Shown piece after piece: positions 54,560 to 63,895 of a stretch of DNA of 64,000 bases. The DNA is taken from NCBI RefSeq assembly GCF_029868625.1, contig NZ_JARWOJ010000377.1, forward strand, positions 41,086 through 105,085, read 5' to 3'. Within the stretch, counting starts at the first letter, position 1, and the number at the start of each line of letters is the position of its first letter. Source of the DNA: Nocardia neocaledoniensis. Its GTDB lineage: Bacteria > Actinomycetota > Actinomycetes > Mycobacteriales > Mycobacteriaceae. The notes under the pieces were generated by a model, which searched no databases, was not told the DNA's origin, and saw only the letters and a program-made list of their open reading frames with translations. Both the position numbers and the translations under genes were made by a program.

Positions 54560-55175
54560 CGGCGCGGGTGGTCGCGGACGTGTGGCGGCGCGAGGCCCAC
54601 TACATCCTGGCCGCCCTGCCGCGCAGGCACGGCGATCTCGGCGACTGCGAGGACGCCGCGCAGGAGGCCGCGGCCGCCGCGCTGGCGCAGTGGGACCGCG
54701 ACGGAACTCCGGCCGATTCCCGGTGCCGGCTGATCACCGTGGCCTCACACCCGCGCGGCGGGTGACGAGCTGGTGGATCGGGAGCTCTCGGCCGAGGCGA
54801 TCCGGCTGACCAGGAATCTGCACGCCGCGATTCCAGAACACGACGAGGTGGCGGGCGCGCTGGCGCTGATGCTGCTCACCCACGCCCAGGTCGGCCACGC
54901 GGCTGCGCGACGGCGAACTCGTTCCCCTGGCCGAGCAGGATCGCGCCCGCTGGGACCGGGCGGCGATCGCCGAGGGCGTGACGATCCTGGAGCGGGTGCT
55001 GCCGCGCGGATCTGTCGGCCGGTACCAGCCGCAGGCCGCGATCGCCGCGGTCCCCGCCGAGGCGCGGGCCGTCGAGAGCTACCGGCGCGCGGCACAACTC
55101 ACCGCGAGCGTGCCCGAACAGCGTTATCTCAACGCGCGCGCCGCCCACCTGGACCGGGGCCTGCCCAGCGGCTGA
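54556..55175 (+). pseudogene. ECF42-type sigma factor, decayed
   Basis: Starts at GTG 54556 with VWRREAHYILAALPRRHGDL and DCEDAAQEAAAAALAQWDRD (region 2), then breaks at SHPRGG near 54765. The sequence resumes in another frame with DRELSAEAIRLTRNLHAAIP (about 54777) and again in a third with DGELVPLAEQDRARW (about 54910). About 150 codons holding the rest of region 2 and region 4 are missing and at least two frameshifts exist, so no working protein is expected. Confidence 0.85.
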
Positions 55176-55187
55176 CCCCGGCTCCGT

Positions 55188-56411
55188 TCAGCCCAGCGCC
55201 CGGGTGAAGCCCTCGACCAGGTCGGCGACCTGCGCGTCGGTCATCACGAACGACGGCGAGATCTGCATGGCGCCCTGTCCGGCCGCGCGGCCCGAGATGC
55301 CGTGCTCACGGAGGGTTTTCACCAGTGCAGGCCCCTCGGCCGGGTCGGCCAGCTGCACCGCGGCGACCGCGCCGAGCCCGCTGCGGACCTCGGCCACCCG
55401 CGGGTGCTCGGCCAGCGGAGCCAGCGCCACGTGCAGCGTGTTCTCCAGGCGCGCAGCCTCTTCCAGCAGGCCCTCGCGCTCCACGATGGCGAGATTGGCC
55501 AGTGCCGCCGCGGCCGCGCCCGCGTGCCCGCCGTAGGTGTAGCCGTGCCGCCACCAGACCCCGCCCGCGAAGAACGGTTCGGCCAGGTGCGGCGCGATGA
55601 ACACCGCGCCCATCGGGACGTAACCCGAGGTCAGACCCTTGGCGGTGGTGACGAGGTCGGGTTCGAGGCCGAACCGGGTGGAAGCGAACCAGGATCCGCC
55701 GATCCGGCCGAACCCGGTGACGACCTCGTCGGCGACGAACAGGATGTCGTTGTCCCGGCAGATCTGCCTGACCTCGGCCAGGTAACCCTCCGGCGGCAGG
55801 TACACCCCACCCGCGCCGATGATCGGCTCGCAGAAGAACGCCGCGATCTGCTCGGCGCCGATCTCCTCGATCAGGGTGAGCAGCGATTTCGCGTCGTCCC
55901 ATTCGACCGTGCGGGTGTCGGCGACGAGCTCGCCGTAACCCTCCCGGTTACCGGCCAGCCCGCCGATCGAGGTGCCGGCGTAGTGCATGCCGTGATAGGC
56001 CAGGCGACGGCCGACGAGAATCTTCTTGGTGGGGCGGCCCAGCTCGTGCCAGTACCGGCGGGCCAGCTTGGCGGCGGTCTCCACCGAGTCCGAGCCGCCG
56101 GAGGTGAAGAAGATCTTGCTGCCCGGCACCGGCGCGATCGTCGACAGCTTCTCGGCGAGTTCCTGGGTCGCCGGCTCGGTGAGGTCGCCGAAGTTGGAGT
56201 AGTGGGCGATGGTCCGCAACTGCGCGGCGACCGCGTCGGCGATCTCCGCGCGGCCGTGGCCGACGTTGGCGAACCAGAGCCCGGCGGTGGCGTCGAGGTA
56301 CCGCGTGCCCGCGGTGTCGTAGACGTAGGCACCGTCACCACGGGCGACGACGAACGCGCCGTCACGGTTGACGGCACCCATATCGGCGAATCCATGCCAG
56401 AGCGCATTCAT
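55188..56411 (-). CDS. class III PLP-dependent aminotransferase
   Basis: 407 aa omega-aminotransferase type. It has LDATAGLWFANVGHGRAEIA near the start, the PLP aspartate in FVADEVVTGFGR and the Schiff-base lysine in TTAKGLTSGYVPMGA. Family members use beta-alanine, GABA, putrescine-type amines or (S)-amines; the substrate here cannot be told. It is convergent with the pseudogene region. Start ATG 56411. Confidence 0.9.
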   Translation of the reverse strand: MNALWHGFADMGAVNRDGAFVVARGDGAYVYDTAGTRYLDATAGLWFANVGHGRAEIADAVAAQLRTIAHYSNFGDLTEPATQELAEKLSTIAPVPGSKIFFTSGGSDSVETAAKLARRYWHELGRPTKKILVGRRLAYHGMHYAGTSIGGLAGNREGYGELVADTRTVEWDDAKSLLTLIEEIGAEQIAAFFCEPIIGAGGVYLPPEGYLAEVRQICRDNDILFVADEVVTGFGRIGGSWFASTRFGLEPDLVTTAKGLTSGYVPMGAVFIAPHLAEPFFAGGVWWRHGYTYGGHAGAAAAALANLAIVEREGLLEEAARLENTLHVALAPLAEHPRVAEVRSGLGAVAAVQLADPAEGPALVKTLREHGISGRAAGQGAMQISPSFVMTDAQVADLVEGFTRALG

Positions 56412-56465
56412 GGCTCCACACTTACCCGAACCGCTCCGGTCGCGCTCGCCGGACCCGCCGCTGTC

Positions 56466-57107
56466 TCAGTCCGCGGACCGGCGTTCCCGCCACCACGCGG
56501 GCAGATCGGCCAGCGACGCCATGGCTACCGCCAGCACCGCGAACACCAGGGTCAACACCACCAGCCCGATCGCCATCGAGAGATAACCCTGTTCGCGCGG
56601 ATCCAGGAACGGGTACGGATACCAGTCGACGATGGGTCCGCGGATCAGGCTGTAGACGCCGTAGACCAGCGGGAACAGCAGCCACTGCCCGATCAGCGCG
56701 GGACTGGGCCGCAACCGCTCGGGCATCGCGACCAGCACCCAGTCCAGCACCAGCACCAGCGGGATGTAGCGGTGCATGGTGTCGTTGATCCACTTGTCGT
56801 TGAGCATCACGTCCAGATGCGCGAGCAGCACCGCGTAGACCACCATCGTGATGAGCATGTACAGCGTCGCCGCGCCCCGGAACAGCTGCCAGCCGCGGCT
56901 CTGCGGGGCGAACAGCCCGCCGACCAGCAGCGCGATCACGCCGAGGACGTTCGACTCCACGGTGAAGTAGCTCAGGTAGTTCGCCAGCGAGAAGGTGTCC
57001 GAGCCGATGTTGCGCACGGGAATCCACAGCAGGGCCACCGCGCCGAGCACGCCGAACCCGACCCGCAGGACCCTGATCCACCACGCCGTCCCCGTCACTG
57101 TGCTCAT
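56466..57107 (-). CDS. Pr6Pr-family membrane protein
   Basis: 213 aa with six to seven helices. Motifs ANYLSYFTVESNVLGVIALL, NDTMHRYIPLVLVLDWVL and YPYPFLDPREQGYLSMAIGL match the Pr6Pr (FAR-17a/AIG1-like) family. In eukaryotes related proteins hydrolyse fatty-acid esters; the bacterial role is unknown. ATG 57107 lies 181 bases from the divergent hrpA start. Confidence 0.83.
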   Translation of the reverse strand: MSTVTGTAWWIRVLRVGFGVLGAVALLWIPVRNIGSDTFSLANYLSYFTVESNVLGVIALLVGGLFAPQSRGWQLFRGAATLYMLITMVVYAVLLAHLDVMLNDKWINDTMHRYIPLVLVLDWVLVAMPERLRPSPALIGQWLLFPLVYGVYSLIRGPIVDWYPYPFLDPREQGYLSMAIGLVVLTLVFAVLAVAMASLADLPAWWRERRSAD

Positions 57108-57288
57108 CGCCGGATCATCGCACGTCGATGCCCGGAAAACGCCGATCCGGGCCTCGCGTCGCGTCCCGATCGCCGACCCGCCCGAGGTGTGCGGCGCGCA
57201 CTCCGGTGTGTCGTCGGTCTCCACCGCCCGGCCCGGCGACGGCGCCGACGGAAAACCGGTGGCGGGCTTCGCTACGCTGGTACACGCA

Positions 57289-60200
57289 ATGACCAGGACA
57301 GCTAGCACCGGAACCCGCGCGCTGCGCACCCGCCTGGCGGAGGTCTCGCTGCGCGACGAACACCGGCTCCGGCGCAAGCTCGACCGGGCGCGCCCCGACG
57401 ACCTGCCCGCGCTGGACGCCGAGATCGCCGCCGCCGAGACCCGCGTGGCGAATCGCCGCGCGGCGGTTCCGGCCATCCGCTATCCGGAGCAGTTGCCGGT
57501 CTCCGCGCGCCGCGACGACATCGCGGCCGCCATCGCCGCGCATCAGGTGGTGATCGTCGCCGGCGAGACCGGCTCGGGCAAGACCACCCAGATCCCCAAG
57601 ATCTGCCTGGAGCTCGGGCGCGGGATCCGCGGCACCATCGGGCACACCCAGCCGCGCAGGCTGGCGGCGCGCACCGTCGCCGAGCGCATCGCCGAGGAAC
57701 TCGGCACCGAATTGGGCGATGTGGTCGGCTATACCGTCCGCTTCACCGATCAGGCCTCCGACCGCACCCTGGTCAAGCTGATGACCGACGGCATCCTGCT
57801 CGCCGAGATCCAGCGCGACCGGCTGCTGCGCCGCTACGACACGATCATCATCGACGAGGCCCACGAGCGCAGCCTCAACATCGACTTCCTGCTGGGCTAC
57901 CTCAAACAGCTGCTGCCCCGGCGCCCCGATCTCAAGGTGATCATCACCTCGGCCACCATCGATCCCGAACTGTTCGCCCGCCACTTCGCCGACGCGCAGG
58001 GCACTCCGGCCCCGATCGTGGAGGTGTCGGGCCGGTCGTATCCGGTCGAATTGCGGTATCGCCCACTGTCGTTGGAGCTGCCGGGCGCCGACGAGGACGA
58101 CGAGGACGCGACCCGCGTCGTCGACCGCGACCCCACCGACGCCATCGCCGACGCGGTCACCGAGCTGTTCGCCGAGGGCGACGGCGACGTGCTGGTGTTC
58201 CTGTCGGGCGAACGCGAGATCCGCGACACCGCCGACGCCCTGCGCGACCTGAAACTCGCGCGCACCGAGATCGTGCCGCTCTACGCCCGGCTGTCGGCCG
58301 CCGAGCAGCACAAGGTGTTCGCGCCGCACACCGGGCGCCGGGTGGTGCTGGCCACCAACGTCGCCGAGACCTCGCTGACCGTGCCGGGGATCCGGTACGT
58401 CATCGATCCCGGCACCGCCAGGATCTCCCGCTATTCGATGCGCACCAAGGTGCAGCGGCTGCCGATCGAACCGGTCTCGCAGGCCTCGGCACGACAGCGC
58501 TCCGGCCGCTGCGGCCGCGTGGCCGACGGCATCTGCATCCGCCTGTACTCCGAGGACGATTTCGAGTCCAGGCCCGCCTTCACCGAACCCGAGATCCTGC
58601 GTACCAACCTGGCCGCGGTGATCCTGCAGATGACCGCGCTCGGCCTGGGCGACATCGAGAGCTTCCCGTTCGTCGAGGCTCCCGATCGGCGCGCCATCCG
58701 CGACGGTATCGCGCTGCTGGAGGAACTCGGCGCCCTCGCCCACGGCAGTGCGAAAACCGTGGATGCCGAAGCGGACTCGCGAGGGCACCTCACCCTCACC
58801 GCCATCGGCCGGGAGATGTCGCAGCTGCCGGTGGACCCCCGTATGGCGCGCATGCTCGTCGAGGCGCAGCGTGACGGCTGCCTGGACGAGGTACTGGTGA
58901 TCGTCGCGGCCCTGTCGATCCAGGACGTGCGCGAACGCCCCGTCGAGCACCAGCAGGCGGCCGACGCCCAGCACGCACGGTTCACCGTCGACGGCTCGGA
59001 TTTCCTGGCCTACCTGCGCCTGTGGGACTACCTGACCGAACAGCGCAAGTCCCTGTCGTCCAACCAGTTCCGGCGGATGTGCCGGGAGGAGTTCCTGCAC
59101 TACCTGCGCATCAGGGAGTGGCAGGACCTGCACGGCCAGCTGCGCACCATCACCCGCGGCCTCGGCTGGAACGAGTCCGGTGATCTCCGGGCCGACAGCG
59201 AGGGCGACCAGCGGCCGAGCCGGTCCCGGCGCGGTCGCGGCAATGCGAAACCGCAACGCGTGCGGGCGGATTCGACGCAGACCGACTCAACCGAGGTGGC
59301 GGACGAGACGCGCGCGGGCGGGACCTCCGGCGCGCCGGGTTCCGCAGGTTCCGGCGGTCATGGCCGATCCGGTGCGCACGGCGGCCGGCGGGAGGGCGCG
59401 GCGGGGAGCGCGGGTCGTGCGGACGCCGACCGATCCCGGCGCGAGGACCGGACCGGCGGCAGCCGGGGTCGCGGCCTCCCGCGCGAGGACCCGCCCCGTC
59501 GCGGGCGGGACAGCGGCACCCGGGCCGGGCAGCCCGCCGAGACCGCCGAGGCGGCGATGCCGTGGCCGAGCGCGCAGATCCATCAGGCGCTGCTGGCCGG
59601 AATGCTGTCGCACATCGGCGTGCGGGAGGCCGAGTCGCGGGAGTTCCTCGGCGCGCGCAATGCCAAATTCATGATCTTTCCCGGGTCGTCGCTGGCCAAG
59701 AAGCCCCCGCGCTGGGTGATGGCCGCCGAACTGGTGGAGACCTCCCGGCTGTGGGGCCGCATCACCGCGAAGGTCGAGCCGGAGTGGGCCGAGCGGCTCG
59801 CGGGAGATCTGGTGAAACGCACCTACTCCGAACCGCATTGGTCGGCCAAGCGGGGCGCGGCGCGCGCCTACGAACGGGCCACGCTCTACGGTGTGCCGCT
59901 GGTGACCGGCCGCCCGGTCGACTTCGGGCGCATCGACCCCGAACTGTCCCGGGAGTTGTTCATCCGGCACGCGCTGGTCCAGGGCGAATGGCAGACCCGG
60001 CACGGCTTCTTCGCCCGCAACCGCGCCCTGATCGACGATGTCGCCGATCTCGAGCACCGGGCCCGGCGCCGCGACATCCTCGTCGACGACGAGGTGCTGT
60101 TCGAGTTCTACGATCGGCGCCTCCCCGCCGACATCGTCTCGGTCCGGCATTTCGACAGCTGGTGGCGCAAGGCCGAACGCGACGACGCCACCCTGCTGGA

Positions 60201-61614
60201 TTTCTCGACCGACACCGTGGTCAACGCCGGTGCGGCGGCCCTGGATCCCACCGATTTCCCCGACGCCTGGCGCCAGGGCGAACTCAGCTTTCCGCTGACC
60301 TACCAATTCGAACCCGGCCAGGACGACGACGGTGTGACCGTGCGGATTCCGGTCGAACAGCTCGCGCACGTGCGCGCCGTCGGTTTCGACTGGCTGGTGC
60401 CCGGCATGCGCGAGGAGCTGGCCGCCGCGTTCATCAAGACCCTGCCGAAGCCCCTGCGCCGCAGCGTCGTTCCCGCCCCCGACTTCGCCGCGGCCGCCCT
60501 GCGCGAGCTGACGCCGCGCGCCGAGCCGCTGCGCACCGGCCTGGCCAGGGAGCTCTCGCGCCTGGGCGCGGTCACCATCACCGCCGAGGATCTCGCCCCC
60601 ACGGCGCTGCCCGACCATCTGCGCATGACCTTCGCCGCCGTCGACCGGCGCGGCGCGGTGCTCGCCAAGAGCAAGAATCTCGCGCAGCTCAAAACGCGGC
60701 TGGCCGACCAGGTTTCAGCCTCTGTCGCCCGGGCCACCGCGGGTGCGGAGCGCGCCCCCGCCACCGTGTGGACCTCGGAGTCACTGGGGTCGGTTGCCCC
60801 CACGGTGCGTCGTGAGGTCGCCGGGCAGACGGTGACCGGCTATCCGGCGCTGGTGCCCGAGGGCGAGGGCGTGGCCGTGCGGGTACTCAGCTCGCCCGCC
60901 GAACAGGCCGCCGCCATGCGCGCCGGGGTACGCACCCTGCTGCTGACCGCCGTACCGACCTCCACCAAAACCGTCACCGCCGGGCTGCCCGCGGCCGACC
61001 GGCTGTCGCTGAGCCAGAATCCCGACGGGTCGCTGGACAAGCTCGTCGAGGACTGCCGGGTCGCGGCCGCCGACGAGCTCATCGCCGCCGCGGGCGGCCC
61101 GGTCCGCACGCCCGAGGAGTTCGACCGGCTCGTCGCCACCGTCCGGCCGCAACTCACGGGCGCCGTCACCGGCCTGATCCGGGCAGTCGTGCCGGTGCTG
61201 GCGGCCGCGCACCGGGCCCGCGCCGCCCTGGCCGACACCGTCGAGTCCGATATCGCCGACGACGTCCGTCAGCAGCTCGACGACCTGCTGTTTCCCGGAT
61301 TCGTCGCCGAATGGGGCCGGGCCCGGCTGCGCGAGCTCCCCCGCTATCTGCTCGCCGCCGCGCAACGCCTCGAATCCCTGCCCGGTTCGGCGGTCCGCGA
61401 TCGGCAGGGCATGGTCGAGGTGGACCGTATGCTCGCCGCCTACGACAAGCTCGTCCGCGGCCTGCCCGAGGGCCGCCGCCACGCGCGCGACGTCACCGAG
61501 ATCTGGTGGATGATCGAGGAATTGCGGGTGAGCCTGTTCGCGCAGAAGCTGGGCACGCCGTACCCGGTCTCCACCAAGCGGATCGAGAAGGCGATCGGCG
61601 CGATCCGCCGCTGA
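57289..61614 (+). CDS. hrpA: ATP-dependent RNA helicase HrpA
   Basis: 1441 aa DEAH-box helicase. GETGSGKTTQIPK (about residue 92), IIIDEAHERSLNIDFLL (DEAH, about 188), TSATIDPE, and QRSGRCGRVADGICIRLY (motif VI) are seen, followed by HA2/OB regions to about 630. Residues about 634-760 are a Gly/Arg/Ser-rich insert without fold. The C-terminal part (about 860-1430) is the DUF3418 region typical of HrpA. It helps rescue collided ribosomes in E. coli. ATG 57289 has TACGCT at 57272-57277 upstream. Confidence 0.95.
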   Translation: MTRTASTGTRALRTRLAEVSLRDEHRLRRKLDRARPDDLPALDAEIAAAETRVANRRAAVPAIRYPEQLPVSARRDDIAAAIAAHQVVIVAGETGSGKTTQIPKICLELGRGIRGTIGHTQPRRLAARTVAERIAEELGTELGDVVGYTVRFTDQASDRTLVKLMTDGILLAEIQRDRLLRRYDTIIIDEAHERSLNIDFLLGYLKQLLPRRPDLKVIITSATIDPELFARHFADAQGTPAPIVEVSGRSYPVELRYRPLSLELPGADEDDEDATRVVDRDPTDAIADAVTELFAEGDGDVLVFLSGEREIRDTADALRDLKLARTEIVPLYARLSAAEQHKVFAPHTGRRVVLATNVAETSLTVPGIRYVIDPGTARISRYSMRTKVQRLPIEPVSQASARQRSGRCGRVADGICIRLYSEDDFESRPAFTEPEILRTNLAAVILQMTALGLGDIESFPFVEAPDRRAIRDGIALLEELGALAHGSAKTVDAEADSRGHLTLTAIGREMSQLPVDPRMARMLVEAQRDGCLDEVLVIVAALSIQDVRERPVEHQQAADAQHARFTVDGSDFLAYLRLWDYLTEQRKSLSSNQFRRMCREEFLHYLRIREWQDLHGQLRTITRGLGWNESGDLRADSEGDQRPSRSRRGRGNAKPQRVRADSTQTDSTEVADETRAGGTSGAPGSAGSGGHGRSGAHGGRREGAAGSAGRADADRSRREDRTGGSRGRGLPREDPPRRGRDSGTRAGQPAETAEAAMPWPSAQIHQALLAGMLSHIGVREAESREFLGARNAKFMIFPGSSLAKKPPRWVMAAELVETSRLWGRITAKVEPEWAERLAGDLVKRTYSEPHWSAKRGAARAYERATLYGVPLVTGRPVDFGRIDPELSRELFIRHALVQGEWQTRHGFFARNRALIDDVADLEHRARRRDILVDDEVLFEFYDRRLPADIVSVRHFDSWWRKAERDDATLLDFSTDTVVNAGAAALDPTDFPDAWRQGELSFPLTYQFEPGQDDDGVTVRIPVEQLAHVRAVGFDWLVPGMREELAAAFIKTLPKPLRRSVVPAPDFAAAALRELTPRAEPLRTGLARELSRLGAVTITAEDLAPTALPDHLRMTFAAVDRRGAVLAKSKNLAQLKTRLADQVSASVARATAGAERAPATVWTSESLGSVAPTVRREVAGQTVTGYPALVPEGEGVAVRVLSSPAEQAAAMRAGVRTLLLTAVPTSTKTVTAGLPAADRLSLSQNPDGSLDKLVEDCRVAAADELIAAAGGPVRTPEEFDRLVATVRPQLTGAVTGLIRAVVPVLAAAHRARAALADTVESDIADDVRQQLDDLLFPGFVAEWGRARLRELPRYLLAAAQRLESLPGSAVRDRQGMVEVDRMLAAYDKLVRGLPEGRRHARDVTEIWWMIEELRVSLFAQKLGTPYPVSTKRIEKAIGAIRR

Positions 61615-61625
61615 GCGCCGCCAGG

Positions 61626-62090
61626 TCAGTCCGCGACGGCCGCGGCCCGCGCCTTGCGCATCTCGGTGATCTCGCGTTCGAAATCGGCTGCGCTGGTGAA
61701 GGATCGGTACACCGAGGCGAAGCGCAGATAGGCCACCTCGTCGAGATCGCGCAGCGGGCCCAGGATGGCCAGGCCCACCTCGTGGCTGGGCACCTCGGGG
61801 GAACCCTTGGCGCGAACCGCGTCCTCGACCTGCTGCGCGAGCAGGTTCAGGGCGTCGTCGTCGACCTCGCGGCCCTGGCAGGCGCGCCGCACACCGACGA
61901 TCACCTTCTCCCGGCTGAACGGCTCGGTGACGCCGCTGCGCTTGACCACCGACAGGATCGCGGTCTCGACGGTGGTGAACCGGCGACCGCAGGACGGACA
62001 CGACCGCCGACGGCGGATCGCCGTGCCCTCCTCGACTTCCCGCGAGTCGACCACTCGCGAGTCAGGGTGTCGGCAATACGGGCAATGCAT
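61626..62090 (-). CDS. nrdR: transcriptional repressor of ribonucleotide reductase genes NrdR
   Basis: 154 aa. The N-terminal zinc ribbon is [17 protein letters not shown] with [13 protein letters not shown], followed by the ATP-cone ([20 protein letters not shown]). It senses ATP/dATP and represses nrd operons. It is convergent with hrpA (11-base gap). The position corresponds to Rv2718c. Confidence 0.97.
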   Translation of the reverse strand: MHCPYCRHPDSRVVDSREVEEGTAIRRRRSCPSCGRRFTTVETAILSVVKRSGVTEPFSREKVIVGVRRACQGREVDDDALNLLAQQVEDAVRAKGSPEVPSHEVGLAILGPLRDLDEVAYLRFASVYRSFTSAADFEREITEMRKARAAAVAD

Positions 62091-62131
62091 CCGAGGGTTC
62101 CTTCGTCGATGCGACGCTACTCCATGGCACT

Positions 62132-62148
62132 TGACAGAATACCTGTCA
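62132..62148. promoter_or_regulatory. perfect inverted repeat upstream of nrdR
   Basis: TGACAG-AATAC-CTGTCA, six-base arms around five bases. It lies in the short gap ahead of nrdR and covers the stop codon of the secreted-protein gene. It could be an operator or a weak terminator. TAGCGT on the nrdR strand at 62114-62119 is a possible -10. Confidence 0.35.
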
Positions 62149-63357
62149 TTGCTGCACCACCTGCCACTGCGTGGTGAGATCGGTGATCAACTCCGGCAGC
62201 CGCGCGAACATCCGCCCCCGGGCGAGCTTGGCCTGGAACGGTTCGTGGAACACCGACAGTGCCCGCGCCCGGTCGAGGCAGAGCTCGAGATGCCGGGGCA
62301 GCAGGTCGTCGACGATGTAGGCCCAGCGGGTGTCGCGGTCGGCCCAGTTGAAGCCGGGCAGCGGCACGCGCAGGCCGAGACCACCGGCGCGCACCGTCAC
62401 CGGATCGTACTGACCGGGGGCGCGGGTGCCGGGAACCGCGGCCTTGCCACCGATCGTGGTCACATACGTCATGACCCGGCCCATGCCGTCGCGCCCGGCG
62501 GCGGTCACGTCCCACTGGTCGGCGATGATCTCGTTCTGTTCGCGGTCGGCCATCCGGACCAGCGCGTCGGCGCGGCCCGCGTCGGTACCGCTGTCGATCC
62601 CCGCCCAGGCGGCCCGGATGCCGTCACCGATCACCCCGGCCGCGAGCATCTCGTCGATCCCGGCCATGCCGTCGGCCAGGTAGGCCTCGTGCATCGGCAC
62701 CAGGTCGATGAAGATGTGCTTCTGCATGATCATCAGCCTCGTCTGATACCAGGCCAGGTCGGCGGCACTCAGCCGTGGCCCGAGGGTGGCCAGCCGACCG
62801 ATGTCGGCCGGGAGCGCGGCGACGAGTTCGGGCGGGGTGACGCGCAGCAGGTCGGCGACCGCGCTCCCGAGCTCGTGGATGCCGCCGACCGACAGCACGC
62901 CGCCGATGTCGCCGAGATCGAAGAAGCCCGAGGCGAAGGAGCCGCCGGCCAGTCCGGCGAGCCCGGCCCAGTAGAAGTCGGGGCGCGCGGCGGCGATGCG
63001 GAAGTAGTTCACATACACCTGCGGGAAGGTCGCCGAGTTGGCGGCGACGCCGCGATAGGGCTCCCAGGCCGCCAGGTCGATGCCCGCGTTGTCGGTGGCG
63101 ACGACGAGCCAATACTGATGCAGCAGTGTGCCGTAGCGGGTCGGCGCGATCCCGTCGGCCCTGGCCTGCTCCAGCGCCGCGCGCAGCGGCGGGGCGCTCA
63201 GCGGCAGCGCCGGGTGCAGACCGCCACCGAACTCACCGTCTGCGTTGACCGCCGGGAGGTCGAGGTAGTCCGCGTACGCGGGCACCGCGCGGGCGGCGGG
63301 CGCGAGCAGCGCGCCGAGGATCAGGCTGAGCAACAGGGCGATCGAGCAGCGGCGCAC
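62146..63357 (-). CDS. secreted protein of unknown family
   Basis: 403 aa with a clear signal peptide ([20 protein letters not shown]). The mature protein is helical, with segments such as [40 protein letters not shown] and [21 protein letters not shown] very faint likeness to DUF2515 (asparagine and tyrosine ahead of a P-WA motif) was noted but is not a firm call. No catalytic motif is visible. It is 55 bases upstream of nrdR in the same direction. Confidence 0.7.
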   Translation of the reverse strand: MRRCSIALLLSLILGALLAPAARAVPAYADYLDLPAVNADGEFGGGLHPALPLSAPPLRAALEQARADGIAPTRYGTLLHQYWLVVATDNAGIDLAAWEPYRGVAANSATFPQVYVNYFRIAAARPDFYWAGLAGLAGGSFASGFFDLGDIGGVLSVGGIHELGSAVADLLRVTPPELVAALPADIGRLATLGPRLSAADLAWYQTRLMIMQKHIFIDLVPMHEAYLADGMAGIDEMLAAGVIGDGIRAAWAGIDSGTDAGRADALVRMADREQNEIIADQWDVTAAGRDGMGRVMTYVTTIGGKAAVPGTRAPGQYDPVTVRAGGLGLRVPLPGFNWADRDTRWAYIVDDLLPRHLELCLDRARALSVFHEPFQAKLARGRMFARLPELITDLTTQWQVVQQ

Positions 63358-63521
63358 CGTGACCTCGCATCCAGTTCGGCCGCGGCCCTCTACTGCCCCG
63401 GCTCGGAATGCCCGTCACCGTAGCAACGTGTTCTAGTTCTGCGGGCGCTTTTCGATCAGTTCGATCGTCGAACACCCACCGAGATCATCACGAAAACCAC
63501 TCTTGTACAGGGATTTTGAGA

Positions 63522-63895
63522 CTAGCGTACTGTCTCGGACAGTTCTGTCGACGGAGCGTCCACCGACTGCGAGGTCATGGGGCCCACCGGCTCGACCCGA
63601 TCGCCGAAACTCCCCGCACGCAGGTGCGCGAGACCGAGGAACGCCATCACCACCAGCGCGGTCGCCAACGCGACCACCGCCAGCGTCGCGAATCCGATCT
63701 GCGCGTGTTCGACCCGGCGCACCGGATGCGCGCCGCGGGCGGGCCACACACCGGAGACCCGGTCGTACCGCGGCGCCGCACCCCTCGGCCCGGTCCCCCG
63801 CGGACCACGATCGGTCCGCGCCGGACGCGCGACACGTGCGGGCGAATCCGTGTGCGGCACCGTGGCGAAGGCGATATCCAGCGCCGCGTCCGCGG
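63522..63895 (-). CDS. single-pass membrane protein at the Rv2719c position (5' end unreliable)
   Basis: The C-terminal about 110 residues are readable: a basic region (GAAPRYDRVSGVWPARGAHP), one membrane helix (IGFATLAVVALATALVVMAF) and a polar end. In M. tuberculosis the gene between nrdR and lexA encodes a membrane protein with a LysM domain; here the reading frame stops soon after the helix with no LysM. The start lies in or beyond the poor sequence at the window end and cannot be set. Confidence 0.55.

Noticed and set aside
57115..59256. 713-codon open frame antisense to hrpA
   Set aside because: Gly/Asp/Val-rich composition with no domain; hrpA on the other strand is unmistakable.
63459..63473. 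GTTCGATCGTCGAAC as a LexA (SOS) box
   Set aside because: The arms are in the reverse order to the actinobacterial SOS box (TCGAAC-N4-GTTCGA), and the spacing is wrong.
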